From positions 1 through 44,686 of the IMG/VR virus record IMGVR_UViG_3300025620_000012: 44,686 bases of DNA; one strand, written 5' to 3'. This document shows, in pieces, positions 1-7,172 of the stretch (position 1 is its first letter; the number at the start of each line of letters is the position of its first letter). Origin of the DNA: a virus. The translations under genes were made by a program, and so were the position numbers. The notes below the pieces were generated by a model. That model ran no database searches, was not told where the DNA came from, and worked only from the letters and a program-made list of their open reading frames with translations.

Positions 1-386
1 CTTATCTTCTTGATCCTGTTGACCAACGCATAAAACTAAAAGATATCATTCAAACAGAAGGAGAGCTTAAAGGCTCTAAGGTTGATGAGAGGATGGTAAC
101 TAATAAGGGTAAAGCCTATTGCTTAACGGCTAGGTATGCAGGTGCAACATGGTGGAATAGTATAGAGAGAAGCCAACGTACTATGATAAGGATAGAAGAT
201 ACGAGTCAGGGAATTGTAAATGAGAAATATAATTGGAGGAAGCTCACACCAATAGAGTGTGAGAGACTGCAAACAGTGCCAGATAATTATACTGAGGGTG
301 TGTCTAATGCACAAAGGTATAAGATGATTGGTAATGGTTGGACAGTCAAAGTAATCGAGTATATACTTAAAAACATAAAGATATGA
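1..386 (+). CDS. DNA (cytosine-5)-methyltransferase, C-terminal part (cut by window edge)
   Basis: The reading frame is open from base 3 to the stop, so this is the 3' end of a gene that begins outside the window; the ATG at 93 is internal. The visible C-terminus carries the RKLTPIECERLQ block followed by P-x-x-YT and RYKMIGNGWTV, which match conserved motifs IX and X of C5-cytosine methyltransferases. The family methylates C5 of cytosine in double-stranded DNA; in phages this usually protects virion DNA from host restriction. The catalytic PC motif and ENV motif are not in the window, so activity cannot be judged. Its stop overlaps the next start by 4 bases, implying co-transcription with the GP88-like gene. 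The family call is secure; target specificity is unknown. Confidence 0.88.
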   Translation, partial: YLLDPVDQRIKLKDIIQTEGELKGSKVDERMVTNKGKAYCLTARYAGATWWNSIERSQRTMIRIEDTSQGIVNEKYNWRKLTPIECERLQTVPDNYTEGVSNAQRYKMIGNGWTVKVIEYILKNIKI

Positions 387-988
387 ATCTACTAACACAA
401 AACAGTAAGTTAAAGAAAACAAGTAAGGCTCTTAATTTAAGAGTCTTTAACTTTGGAATACCTGCATACAAGTCGGCAAGTGGTAAGCTTACCTGCCCTA
501 TGGCTGACGAGTGTGTTAAGTTCTGTTACGCAAAGAAGGGTGCTTATGTATGGAGTAATGTAAAGCCCGCCTTTGAAAAGAGATACCAACTTAGTAAGAC
601 TGTAGAGTTTATTGATGCTATGAATGCAGAGATAAAAAAGAAACGTCCTGATTATGTAAGGGTACACGATAGTGGTGACTACTACTCAAGGAGTTACCTA
701 GCTAAGTGGATTACAATAGCTAATCAGAATCCAGATGTAAGATTCTACAGCTACACTAACATGATAGATATGATTTTAAAAACTAACCTACCTGATAACT
801 ACGACATCATATTCAGTGATTCAGGTAAACAAAAACATTTAATAGATGAAGAACTACACAGGCACACAAAGATTTTTAACAATATTGATGTTCTTAATTC
901 CGCTGGCTATATTGATTCTAGCAGCATTGACTTGATGGCTACCAAATGGTTCAGTGATAATAAAAAAGTAGGATTAATCTTTCATTAA
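383..988 (+). CDS. GP88-like phage protein (three-cysteine motif)
   Basis: 201 aa. Residues 18-52 hold FNFGIPAYKSASGKLTCP followed by C38-x5-C44-x3-C48-YA, then P-x6-R. Residues about 91-126 hold VRVHDSGDYYS...KWI...P...FYSYT. This order matches, from memory, the phage family named after mycobacteriophage gene product 88 (GP88), found in many tailed phages with no established function. The three cysteines recall metal or Fe-S ligands, but the spacing is not the CX3CX2C of radical SAM enzymes, so that is only a speculation. It overlaps the methyltransferase by 4 bases, suggesting coupled translation. Family call likely; function unknown. Confidence 0.7.
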   Translation: MNLLTQNSKLKKTSKALNLRVFNFGIPAYKSASGKLTCPMADECVKFCYAKKGAYVWSNVKPAFEKRYQLSKTVEFIDAMNAEIKKKRPDYVRVHDSGDYYSRSYLAKWITIANQNPDVRFYSYTNMIDMILKTNLPDNYDIIFSDSGKQKHLIDEELHRHTKIFNNIDVLNSAGYIDSSSIDLMATKWFSDNKKVGLIFH

Positions 989-997
989 TAAAAGCAA

Positions 998-1016
998 ATA
1001 AATAGTTCTTATTTAT
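998..1016. repeat. 7-5-7 inverted repeat overlapping the -33 region of the 1028 promoter
   Basis: ATAAATA at 998-1004 and TATTTAT at 1010-1016 are perfect inverse complements separated by 5 bases. The repeat lies about 12 bases upstream of the TATATTTG box at 1028-1035, covering where the -33 contact would be. That is a typical operator position, but the repeat is pure A/T and could arise by chance. Confidence 0.35.
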
Positions 1017-1027
1017 AAAATAAAATG

Positions 1028-1035
1028 TATATTTG
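1028..1035 (+). promoter_or_regulatory. Bacteroidota-type -7 promoter box TATATTTG
   Basis: TATATTTG is an exact match to TAnnTTTG, the -7 box of Bacteroidota primary sigma factor promoters. It lies 28 bases upstream of the ATG at 1064, in the only sizeable gap of the first 2.1 kb. The -33 element is not a good TTG; GTTC at 1005-1008 is the nearest candidate at suitable spacing. It would drive the operon starting with the 45-aa ORF. Confidence 0.6.
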
Positions 1036-1063
1036 TAAAAAATAATAATTAAATTCTATACTG

Positions 1064-1201
1064 ATGGGAAGATCAAGTGAAGAGTTCATTAAACAAAGAG
1101 AGGGAGAGTTGAACTCACTCCCCATTATTCAAGCACCATTTTCTTGGGGCTTTATTTCTAACGATACTAATACTGAAAAAAATGAAGAACAGAATATTTA
1201 A
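1064..1201 (+). CDS. Small hypothetical protein (45 aa)
   Basis: ATG at 1064, stop TAA at 1199-1201, 45 aa, beginning MGRSSEEFIKQREGEL. It is the first ORF after the predicted promoter at 1028 and overlaps the next start (1182) by 20 bases. The sequence is hydrophilic, with an acidic and asparagine-rich end (NDTNTEKNEEQNI). I recognise no domain. Its position as first gene after the promoter and the tight overlap favour a real gene, but it is short enough to be chance. Confidence 0.5.
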   Translation: MGRSSEEFIKQREGELNSLPIIQAPFSWGFISNDTNTEKNEEQNI

Positions 1202-1478
1202 TCTGTATGCCAACTTCGTATGTGAGGAGTGTGGCATTACAAGAGAGGAATTATTTTCCAATACCAGAGAGATAAGATTCTCTATTCCAAGGTACATACT
1301 GTACTACATATGTACCAAGAGACCAATGAAGATAGTAGACATTAGAAACCTAATGAAAAGCAATGGCTTTGATGTTACTAGACAGAACATTGACTATGGT
1401 ATTGAAAAGATAAACAAGTCTACAGACAAAGATGTGTGGGACTTAATTGAAAAATGCATAGAAAAATTTAATGACTAA
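1182..1478 (+). CDS. DnaA domain IV-like DNA-binding protein (98 aa)
   Basis: Residues 11-77 follow the pattern of the C-terminal DnaA-box-binding domain: FVCEECGITREELFSNTR (helix before the basic loop), IRFSIPRYILYYIC (the R-x-x-LYL-type helix), then a degenerate helix-turn-helix over IVDIRNLMKS...VTRQNIDYGI. The usual RDH[ST]T signature is replaced by VTRQNIDYG, so DnaA-box specificity may be altered. There is no AAA+ ATPase domain. It is one of two such proteins here (the other is at 10275-10679). Possible roles are binding the phage origin or interfering with host DnaA. It overlaps both neighbours by 8-20 bases. Fold assignment is moderately confident; role is inferred. Confidence 0.55.
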   Translation: MKNRIFNLYANFVCEECGITREELFSNTREIRFSIPRYILYYICTKRPMKIVDIRNLMKSNGFDVTRQNIDYGIEKINKSTDKDVWDLIEKCIEKFND

Positions 1479-1869
1479 AAAGTATACCCTTTTAGATATA
1501 TGGCAACAGGCCATTGAAGATAATGTCTCTGTAGACATGTCTTATGGAAACAAACAAGCATACATTTATAAAGGTATTAAAGTTGTTAAGGTACGTGATG
1601 AAATAAAAATACTCAACACTAGAACCTTTGGATTAGAGTATGAAGAGATAGAGGAATATCTATACGACTCATTTCTAAACAATGGATTTAGGCCAGGGGT
1701 TGTAGATGTCTTAAAGAAATCCTACTTAGATAGGATAGAAGCTTTAAATAAAAGCATAAAGAAAGAGATCAACAGCAGGAACAATAAAAAACATTACAAG
1801 TCTATGAAGATTAAAAGAAGTGAATTAATAAATAAGTACAGTAAAATTTCTAAAACCAAACGATTATGA
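1471..1869 (+). CDS. Hypothetical protein (132 aa), lysine-rich C-terminus
   Basis: I do not recognise this family. The N-terminal part (1-80) looks like a small alpha/beta domain with TLLDIWQQAIEDN, then IYKGIKVVKVRDEIKILN, then an acidic helix YEEIEEYLYDSFL. Residues 90-132 form a strongly basic helix rich in K, R, N and S, suggesting nucleic-acid contact. The start overlaps the preceding DnaA-like gene by 8 bases and the stop overlaps the TM2-like gene by 4 bases, so the three are likely translated from one message. Confidence 0.72.
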   Translation: MTKKYTLLDIWQQAIEDNVSVDMSYGNKQAYIYKGIKVVKVRDEIKILNTRTFGLEYEEIEEYLYDSFLNNGFRPGVVDVLKKSYLDRIEALNKSIKKEINSRNNKKHYKSMKIKRSELINKYSKISKTKRL

Positions 1870-2126
1870 CAAATTATGACGCGTATAACGCACAAGCAGT
1901 AGACAAGGGTAACATATGGATTTTATTCCTATTATTAGGATGGTCTTATGGAAGTATGAACAAGATGGGTAAACAAATATTCTATTACCTAACATTAGGT
2001 GGCTGTGGTCTATGGACATTGTATAGGCTATTTACACTTAGTGGTGCTATTAAGAAGCACAATAAGAAGGTAGCTGTAAAGTGTGGGCTATCTACAGAGG
2101 ACATGTTAAAACTAGAACTAATATAA
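1866..2126 (+). CDS. TM2-like small membrane protein (possible superinfection immunity)
   Basis: 86 aa with two hydrophobic segments, about residues 17-28 (IWILFLLLGWSYG) and 38-57 (IFYYLTLGGCGLWTLYRLF), joined by a short polar turn (SMNKMGKQ), then a basic cytoplasmic tail (KKHNKK). The Gly-rich turn and the LGG-x-GLW-x-LYR end of helix two resemble the TM2 domain and phage superinfection immunity proteins. The acidic residue usual after the tryptophan in TM2 proteins is not present. It lies in an early operon, fitting an exclusion role at the inner membrane, but that is inference. Overlaps the upstream gene by 4 bases. Confidence 0.6.
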   Translation: MTNYDAYNAQAVDKGNIWILFLLLGWSYGSMNKMGKQIFYYLTLGGCGLWTLYRLFTLSGAIKKHNKKVAVKCGLSTEDMLKLELI

Positions 2127-2137
2127 TTTAAAACAAA

Positions 2138-2743
2138 ATGGCAACAAAAACAACAACGGGAAAAAAGACAACATTCAAAACATTAGCAGCACTTAATGTT
2201 AAGGATAGATTAGAAAAGAAAGGAAGGTTTGATTACTTATCTTGGGCATATGCCTGGGCTATGGTAAAAGACCAATACCCTGATGCAAACCGAAAGGTAT
2301 ATGAGTCAGAGGCAACTGAGTTGAACTTCTTTACAGATGGCAATACAGGTTATGTAAAGGTTGGTGTAACAATAGAAGGTGTAGAGCATATCGACTACCT
2401 ACCTATAATGGGACACAACAACCAATCACTTAGTGTGGATAAGATCACATCATTTGCAGTAAACAAGACCATACAACGTAGTACGGTTAAGGCTATTGCT
2501 ATGCATGGATTGGGATTATCTTTATGGGCAGGCGAAGATTTAGTAGACATTAGTGAGGCAGCACCTGCTGTTAAGCAAGAGTCTAAGCCTACACTTAAGA
2601 AGACCAGTGATAAGTGGAATGATGTAGTAAACTATGTTAAGGCAAACAACACTAAGTCGTTGTCTTCAATAGTTAAGACACTAGAAACTAAATACATTAT
2701 ACCTACAGCAATCAAAAAAGAATTATCAGCCTATGTCAAGTAA
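2138..2743 (+). CDS. DUF1071-type single-strand annealing protein (recombinase)
   Basis: Residues 13-130 match the DUF1071/SSAP pattern: FKTLAALNVKDRLEKK, then FDYLSWAYAWAMVKDQYPDA, a strand pair ending YLPIMGHNNQSL, and NKTIQRSTVKAIAMHGLGL with the closing LWAGEDL. The family anneals complementary single strands during phage recombination, like Red-beta or RecT. The tail (145-201) is lysine-rich, probably for nucleic-acid or partner contact. The next gene, which overlaps by 11 bases, encodes the expected partner exonuclease. Length (about 200 aa) is normal for the family. High confidence. Confidence 0.85.
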   Translation: MATKTTTGKKTTFKTLAALNVKDRLEKKGRFDYLSWAYAWAMVKDQYPDANRKVYESEATELNFFTDGNTGYVKVGVTIEGVEHIDYLPIMGHNNQSLSVDKITSFAVNKTIQRSTVKAIAMHGLGLSLWAGEDLVDISEAAPAVKQESKPTLKKTSDKWNDVVNYVKANNTKSLSSIVKTLETKYIIPTAIKKELSAYVK

Positions 2744-3470
2744 TATAATAGAACAGTTAAGAGACGATTCTAAATACTACGGAGACTTTGGTAAACAATA
2801 TCTATCTAACTCAGATATATATAACCTACTAAAAAACCCTAGACAATTTAGAAAGAACGATAAAAGCCTTCCATTAATAATGGGGGGTTACTTTCACACG
2901 GCAATGTTAGAGCCTGAGAAGCTTTCTAACTACAAAATAGTAGAGGCTTCAACAAGATCAACCAAAGTATTTAAAGAGTACATTACAGCTAACGATTTGC
3001 ATCCATACGATGTGTTGTTAAGTAAAGAGGTGGACACTATTAATACTTGGGTAGACTCAATGAAGTCTAACTTTGTAATGCATACAGATATCTATGAGTC
3101 AACTAACATATATGAGCAGCCTGCTGTTACTGAGTTGTTTGGTTTGACCTGGAAGGGTAAGGCTGATATTGTAACAAAGGACAAGGTGATTGACATCAAG
3201 ACCTCTGGAGACATCAACAAGTTTAAGTGGAGTGCTAATGACTACAACTATGATAGTCAGGCATACATATACCAACAACTATTTGGTAAGCCTGTTGAGT
3301 TCTATATAGTGGATAAGAAGACCTTAATGCTTAAGATAGCAAAGCCAAGTGAAGAAACCTTACTAAGAGGTAGAGACAAGGTTATAAGAGCTGTAGAGAT
3401 GTATAAGAAGTTCTTTGCTGAAGATGCAGAGAAAGACCTCACACAGTTTGTTGAGTACGAACAGTTTTAA
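2733..3470 (+). CDS. PD-(D/E)XK exonuclease (DUF3799/RecE-YqaJ-like)
   Basis: 245 aa. Residues 24-60 (LSNSDIYNLLKNPRQFR...MGGYFHTAMLEPE) form the N-terminal part typical of RecE/Cas4-like nucleases, with H55 and E60 well placed. The catalytic core is WKGKADIV (D145), VIDIKTS (D154, K156) and the downstream QAYIYQ motif (Q176, Y178). Such enzymes resect double-stranded DNA 5'-3' and hand the 3' strand to the annealing protein, which is the immediately upstream gene. All expected catalytic residues are visible, so it is probably active. Confidence 0.85.
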   Translation: MSSNIIEQLRDDSKYYGDFGKQYLSNSDIYNLLKNPRQFRKNDKSLPLIMGGYFHTAMLEPEKLSNYKIVEASTRSTKVFKEYITANDLHPYDVLLSKEVDTINTWVDSMKSNFVMHTDIYESTNIYEQPAVTELFGLTWKGKADIVTKDKVIDIKTSGDINKFKWSANDYNYDSQAYIYQQLFGKPVEFYIVDKKTLMLKIAKPSEETLLRGRDKVIRAVEMYKKFFAEDAEKDLTQFVEYEQF

Positions 3471-3504
3471 TTCTTTTCACACTCATAATAATAAAGGAGT
3501 CAGA

Positions 3505-3526
3505 GTAGCTTCTCCAACTAAGCTAC
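3505..3526 (+). promoter_or_regulatory. Hairpin in the leader of the SSB-like gene
   Basis: GTAGCTT (3505-3511) and AAGCTAC (3520-3526) form a perfect 7-bp stem with an 8-base loop, 19 bases before the SSB-like ATG. There is no U-tract, so it is not an intrinsic terminator. It might be a leader structure or a protein-binding site controlling SSB level; chance cannot be excluded. Confidence 0.4.
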
Positions 3527-3545
3527 CAAATAAATACCATTAAAT

Positions 3546-3824
3546 ATGTCACAAGACAAAATTTTTGCAGACGGTTTCATCTTCAAGAGAAGAGAGAACG
3601 CACCCGATTTCGTAATAGGTAACATCAGCGTAAAAGTTGAGAGCGCTATTGAGTTTTTAAAAGCCCATGATAAGAATGGATGGGTTAATCTAAATGTTCT
3701 TAACAGCAAGGGAGGTACAGCTTATATTGAGCTTGACCAGTTTGTTCCTAAGAAAAGTCAGGATAAAGCTCCTGCTCCTGCTCCTGTAAAGGAAGAGGAA
3801 GAAGATGATGGATTACCATTCTAA
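3546..3824 (+). CDS. Minimal SSB-like protein with acidic tail
   Basis: 92 aa. Residues 5-70 read as a small beta-rich domain (IFADGFIFKRR, FVIGNISVKVESAIEFL, GWVNLNVLNSKGGTAYIELDQFVP). The rest is a proline/alanine linker followed by EEEEDDGLPF. The terminal DDGLPF is nearly the same as the canonical bacterial SSB tip DDDIPF that recruits primase, helicases and exonucleases. It lies directly after the annealing protein and exonuclease and before the primase-helicase. The domain is shorter than the usual ~105-aa SSB OB fold, so it may be a divergent or compact binder. It is followed by a strong terminator. Confidence 0.7.
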   Translation: MSQDKIFADGFIFKRRENAPDFVIGNISVKVESAIEFLKAHDKNGWVNLNVLNSKGGTAYIELDQFVPKKSQDKAPAPAPVKEEEEDDGLPF

Positions 3825-3845
3825 TACACTCTAATAGAATAGATT

Positions 3846-3875
3846 AGGGGCTATTTGCCCCTTTTCTTTTCTTTT
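3846..3875 (+). terminator. Intrinsic terminator after the SSB-like gene
   Basis: AGGGGC (3846-3851) and GCCCCT (3857-3862) form a 6-bp, GC-rich stem with a 5-base loop, followed by TTTCTTTTCTTTT. It ends the 1064-3824 transcription unit. A new promoter for the primase gene should lie in 3876-3975, but no clear TAnnTTTG box is visible there. Confidence 0.85.
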
Positions 3876-3941
3876 ATCTATGTTAAGAATGCTTAGTTTT
3901 TCCCTTAGATATACAAATTAAAAAAAATAATATTAATAAAA

Positions 3942-3960
3942 CTATATAAAGAGTATATAG
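3942..3960. repeat. 7-5-7 inverted repeat upstream of the primase gene
   Basis: CTATATA (3942-3948) and TATATAG (3954-3960) are perfect inverse complements with a 5-base spacer, ending 15 bases before the primase ATG. The geometry (7-5-7, 19 bp overall) is the same as at 998-1016, although the sequences differ. It could be an operator near the primase transcription start; the A/T content makes chance a real alternative. Confidence 0.35.
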
Positions 3961-3975
3961 AAAAAAAGTCAGCAT

Positions 3976-6405
3976 ATGCAACATAACAATGTTACTATAT
4001 TTAGAAATATAAGGGACACCTCCACTCCCTTCTTCAGAGACTTGAACTCTATCCTTGAAAGAATAAAGGAAGGTAAGTCAAAAGATTTGATTAAACAGAT
4101 TAGATCAGAGAAGAACAAAGAGGTTAGGCAAGAACTTAAAAAGAGTTTACCTGCTATATGTTTTTCAGGAACATTCAATAAGAGAAGTGATGATAGCTTG
4201 ATTGAGCATAGTGGTTTTATATGTTTGGATTTCGATGGTTATAAAACCAAGAAAGATATGACATCTGAAAAAGAAAGGCTATCAAAAGATAGATACGTTT
4301 ACTCTGTATTTGTATCGCCTAGCGGTAATGGTCTAAAAGCTATTGTTAAGATACCTAAAGAACCAGAGAACCATAAGAACTATTTCATATCACTAGAAAG
4401 ATATTTTAATTCTGATTACTTTGATAAGACTAGTAAGAATATATCAAGAGTTTGCTATGAGTCGTATGACCCATTAGTTCATGTAAACGAAAACTCAAAC
4501 ACCTGGACTAAGATAGAGGAGCAGGAGTACAAGGTTGTAGATAAGTATTCATCTAGGCCTACGATACCTGTCACTAATGAGAAAAAGATAGTGGATATAC
4601 TTATGAAGTGGTGGACTAAGAAGTATGGTATAGTTGATGGCGAGAGAAACAATAACGTATACATATTGGCTGCGGCCTTTAATGACTACGGAGTTACTAA
4701 GTCACTAACAGAATATATCATGTCTCAGTTTCAGAGTAGTGATTTTACAATGAATGAAATACAGACCACTATAAACTCTGCATACTCACAAACTCAAAAC
4801 CATGGCTCTAAGTATTATGAGGATGAGGATAAGGTTAATCAGGTTAGGGTTAAATTAAAACGAGGAGTATCAAAAAAAGAAATTCGTCTTCAATTAGTTG
4901 AGTCAGGTATTGAAGATGCTATAGCGGTTTCTACTATAAGATCAATAGAAGAAGAAGATAATGACAAAAGGTTTTGGACCAAGAGCGATAAGGGTGTTAT
5001 AACACTAATACATTATTTGTTTAGGCAGTTTCTTGAGGACAATGGATTCTGGAAGTATTCTCCTGAAGGTACTAAGAGTTTTATATTTGTTAAAGTAACC
5101 AACTACAAAATAGACCATACTACTGAGGAAGAAATCAAGGACTTTGTGTTAGGGCATTTGGAAAAACTTGATGATATGTCTATCTATAATTACTTTGCAG
5201 ATAAGACAAGGTACTTTAAGGAAGAGTTCTTGTCCCTGTTAGGAACTGTTAATGTTTACTTTATTGAAGACGATAAGAATACAGCATACCTGTATTATAA
5301 TAACTGCGCTGTAAAGGTCACGAAGAATAGCAAGACCACGATAGACTACCTAGACTTGGGTGGATATGTTTGGAAGGACCAGGTTATAGATAGAGACTTT
5401 GAGTTGTGTGAGTCACACGAATGTGATTACAAAACATTCGTATCAAACGTAGCAGGATCTGATAAGAAAACTATTAAGTCAATGGAGAGTACGATAGGCT
5501 ATATGCTTCATGCTTATAAGAATCTATCTTACTGCCCTGCTGTTATATTGAATGATGAGATTATATCAGACAATCCAGAGGGTGGTACAGGTAAGGGTTT
5601 ATTTATCAATGCCATATCCAAGATGAAGAAGTTGGTAGTTATTGATGGTAAAGGTTTTAATTTTGAGAAGAGTTTTGCCTACCAGTTGGTTAGTGCAGAT
5701 ACTCAGATACTTTGTTTTGATGATGTCAAGAAACATTTTGACTTTGAAAGATTGTTTAGTGTTGTTACCGAGGGGTTAACACTAGAGAAGAAGAACAAGG
5801 ATGCAATCAAGATACCATTCCATAAGTCACCAAAGGTTGCTATAACAACTAACTATGCGATTAAGGGTAAGGGTAATTCATTTGAGAGAAGAAAGTGGGA
5901 GTTAGAGTTTAAGCAATTCTATACAAAAGAATTTACTCCATTGGTAGAATTTCAAAAGCTTTTATTTTCTGACTGGAATGAAGATGAGTGGTGTGCATTT
6001 GATAACTATATGATAGAGAACCTTATGTACTATCTTAATCATGGATTAGTTAAATCTGAATTCAAGAACCTATCTATTAGAAAACTATCTGCTGCTACCT
6101 CACATGAGTTCATTGAGTTCTGTGGATTGATACTAGGAAGCAATCCAAATGAGTTACTTAGAATGAATGAAAAGATATACACTAAAGATTTGTTTACAGA
6201 ATTTATAAGTGAGAATCAGGATTATGCGCCAAGGGCTAAAAGAAGTATTTCTAACATTGCTTTTAATAAATGGCTAAAAGACTATGGAGAGTTTAGGAAA
6301 GATGTAGTTAATGTAGTTCTAGACAGAGACTTAAACGGTAAGTTTATTATTTACTCAACAAAGAAAACTAACCCAAAACAAAAAGAAGATGAGTTTGAAT
6401 TCTGA
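3976..6405 (+). CDS. Primase-helicase fusion (BT4734/VirE-like primase domain + SF3/D5-like helicase)
   Basis: 809 aa. The N-terminal ~170 residues resemble the BT4734/VirE-N primase family: CFSGTFNKR...HSGFICLDFDGY with metal-binding D85 and D87, then FVSPSGNGLKAIVKIP (113-127). A helical middle (195-265) resembles a primase C-terminal domain. The helicase half has Walker A EGGTGKG (535-541), Walker B TQILCFDDV (576-584) and a sensor-like strand KVAITTNYAI, typical of SF3/D5 ATPases. This should be the replicative primase and helicase in one chain, unwinding and priming at the fork. It follows a terminator, so it probably starts its own transcription unit, and overlaps the next gene by 17 bases. 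Confidence 0.82.
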   Translation: MQHNNVTIFRNIRDTSTPFFRDLNSILERIKEGKSKDLIKQIRSEKNKEVRQELKKSLPAICFSGTFNKRSDDSLIEHSGFICLDFDGYKTKKDMTSEKERLSKDRYVYSVFVSPSGNGLKAIVKIPKEPENHKNYFISLERYFNSDYFDKTSKNISRVCYESYDPLVHVNENSNTWTKIEEQEYKVVDKYSSRPTIPVTNEKKIVDILMKWWTKKYGIVDGERNNNVYILAAAFNDYGVTKSLTEYIMSQFQSSDFTMNEIQTTINSAYSQTQNHGSKYYEDEDKVNQVRVKLKRGVSKKEIRLQLVESGIEDAIAVSTIRSIEEEDNDKRFWTKSDKGVITLIHYLFRQFLEDNGFWKYSPEGTKSFIFVKVTNYKIDHTTEEEIKDFVLGHLEKLDDMSIYNYFADKTRYFKEEFLSLLGTVNVYFIEDDKNTAYLYYNNCAVKVTKNSKTTIDYLDLGGYVWKDQVIDRDFELCESHECDYKTFVSNVAGSDKKTIKSMESTIGYMLHAYKNLSYCPAVILNDEIISDNPEGGTGKGLFINAISKMKKLVVIDGKGFNFEKSFAYQLVSADTQILCFDDVKKHFDFERLFSVVTEGLTLEKKNKDAIKIPFHKSPKVAITTNYAIKGKGNSFERRKWELEFKQFYTKEFTPLVEFQKLLFSDWNEDEWCAFDNYMIENLMYYLNHGLVKSEFKNLSIRKLSAATSHEFIEFCGLILGSNPNELLRMNEKIYTKDLFTEFISENQDYAPRAKRSISNIAFNKWLKDYGEFRKDVVNVVLDRDLNGKFIIYSTKKTNPKQKEDEFEF

Positions 6406-6661
6406 TCTACAATGGTGTATCGACAATGACTTTCAGGTTTATATAAAGAAGATGGACCATAGCGGTTATTTTAAAGTTGCTATAAGAAAAGGAGGTATAT
6501 CATCTAATGGTAAGGATATTTTCTTTTGTAAGAAAACTCAGATGAATTTGTATAGTGTAGAGAAGCTTGGTAAAATAGATTATAAGAATCAAGAGAAAGC
6601 TAATAAGGTTTTACCAGGTGTCTACAAGTATTTAAAAGAAACATACCAAAAAAAGCTATGA
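6389..6661 (+). CDS. Hypothetical protein (90 aa)
   Basis: Not recognised. Basic, with aromatic-rich beta-like strands near the N-terminus (FQVYIKKMDHSGYFKVAIRKGG), a Lys-rich middle and a C-terminal helix VYKYLKETYQKKL. The start lies 17 bases inside the primase-helicase gene and the stop forms an ATGA overlap with the next ORF, so it is part of the same message. Confidence 0.65.
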   Translation: MSLNSDLQWCIDNDFQVYIKKMDHSGYFKVAIRKGGISSNGKDIFFCKKTQMNLYSVEKLGKIDYKNQEKANKVLPGVYKYLKETYQKKL

Positions 6662-6894
6662 AGAAAAAAGAATGGTTGTTCATGCAAACACCAAAAGAAA
6701 AAGCATACGAGATATATAAGAAGTTTTACAATGTAGATGGTCAAGACTTTCACAATACGGTTAGTAGTAAGATATCAAAGCAATGTGCTAAACTACACGT
6801 AAGACTTATACTTGAAAACGAAATAATAAAACCATCTAACAACCAAGCAATAGAATACTATCATTTGGTTGAAGAAGAAATACATAAGATATGA
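6658..6894 (+). CDS. Small TPKEKA-type phage protein (78 aa)
   Basis: From residue 10 the sequence QTPKEKAYEIYKKFYN...AKLHVRLILENEI follows a pattern common to small helical phage proteins (TPKEKA-x-EL-x-x-KF ... KC-A-x-x-x-x-x-EI), whose function is unknown. The ATG at 6658 overlaps the upstream stop (ATGA). An alternative start at M9 (6682) would place the family motif right at the N-terminus and may be the true start. Overlaps the next ORF by 4 bases. Confidence 0.65.
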   Translation: MKKKEWLFMQTPKEKAYEIYKKFYNVDGQDFHNTVSSKISKQCAKLHVRLILENEIIKPSNNQAIEYYHLVEEEIHKI

Positions 6895-7115
6895 AAGAAA
6901 TTATAGTTTTTAGTTACCAGGGTTCAGATCCTATTTTATACAAGGAAGTTGATTATAAATTTTCAATTGGCGATACTGTATATTGTGAATTAACAAAAGA
7001 GGAATTAGAAATTCTGAAAGATTTTTACCCTCATTCAGATTGTGAAGGGGTTATAACTAAAAAATGGATTAATATAGTAGATATGAAAATATTATGGACT
7101 GTTGATATTTCCTAA
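6891..7115 (+). CDS. Hypothetical protein (74 aa)
   Basis: Not recognised. Beta-rich, acidic sequence (IIVFSYQGSDPILYKEVDYKF, then FSIGDTVYCELTKEELEIL), with a GVITKKWINIVD strand near the end, perhaps a small SH3- or OB-like barrel. Start overlaps the previous stop by 4 bases. It closes the cluster that follows the primase; a 57-base gap follows. Confidence 0.6.
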   Translation: MKEIIVFSYQGSDPILYKEVDYKFSIGDTVYCELTKEELEILKDFYPHSDCEGVITKKWINIVDMKILWTVDIS

Positions 7116-7122
7116 TGCACCC

Positions 7123-7136
7123 TAACGTAATACAGA
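7123..7136 (+). repeat. Left copy of an imperfect inverted repeat flanking the 7173-7445 gene
   Basis: TAACGTAATACAGA here resembles the reverse complement of 7457-7471 (TAACGTTATACGGAG): 12 of 14 positions agree. The two copies bracket exactly one gene. They might mark a small cassette, or hairpin signals with other functions, but at this length the match is weak. Confidence 0.3.
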
Positions 7137-7172
7137 TAAGAATAGTTGTGAATTAAATAAAAAATAAAACAA

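Noticed and set aside
123-422. Long - strand ORFs opposite the methyltransferase and GP88-like genes
   Set aside because: They overlap recognised + strand genes entirely and show no domain pattern; shadows.
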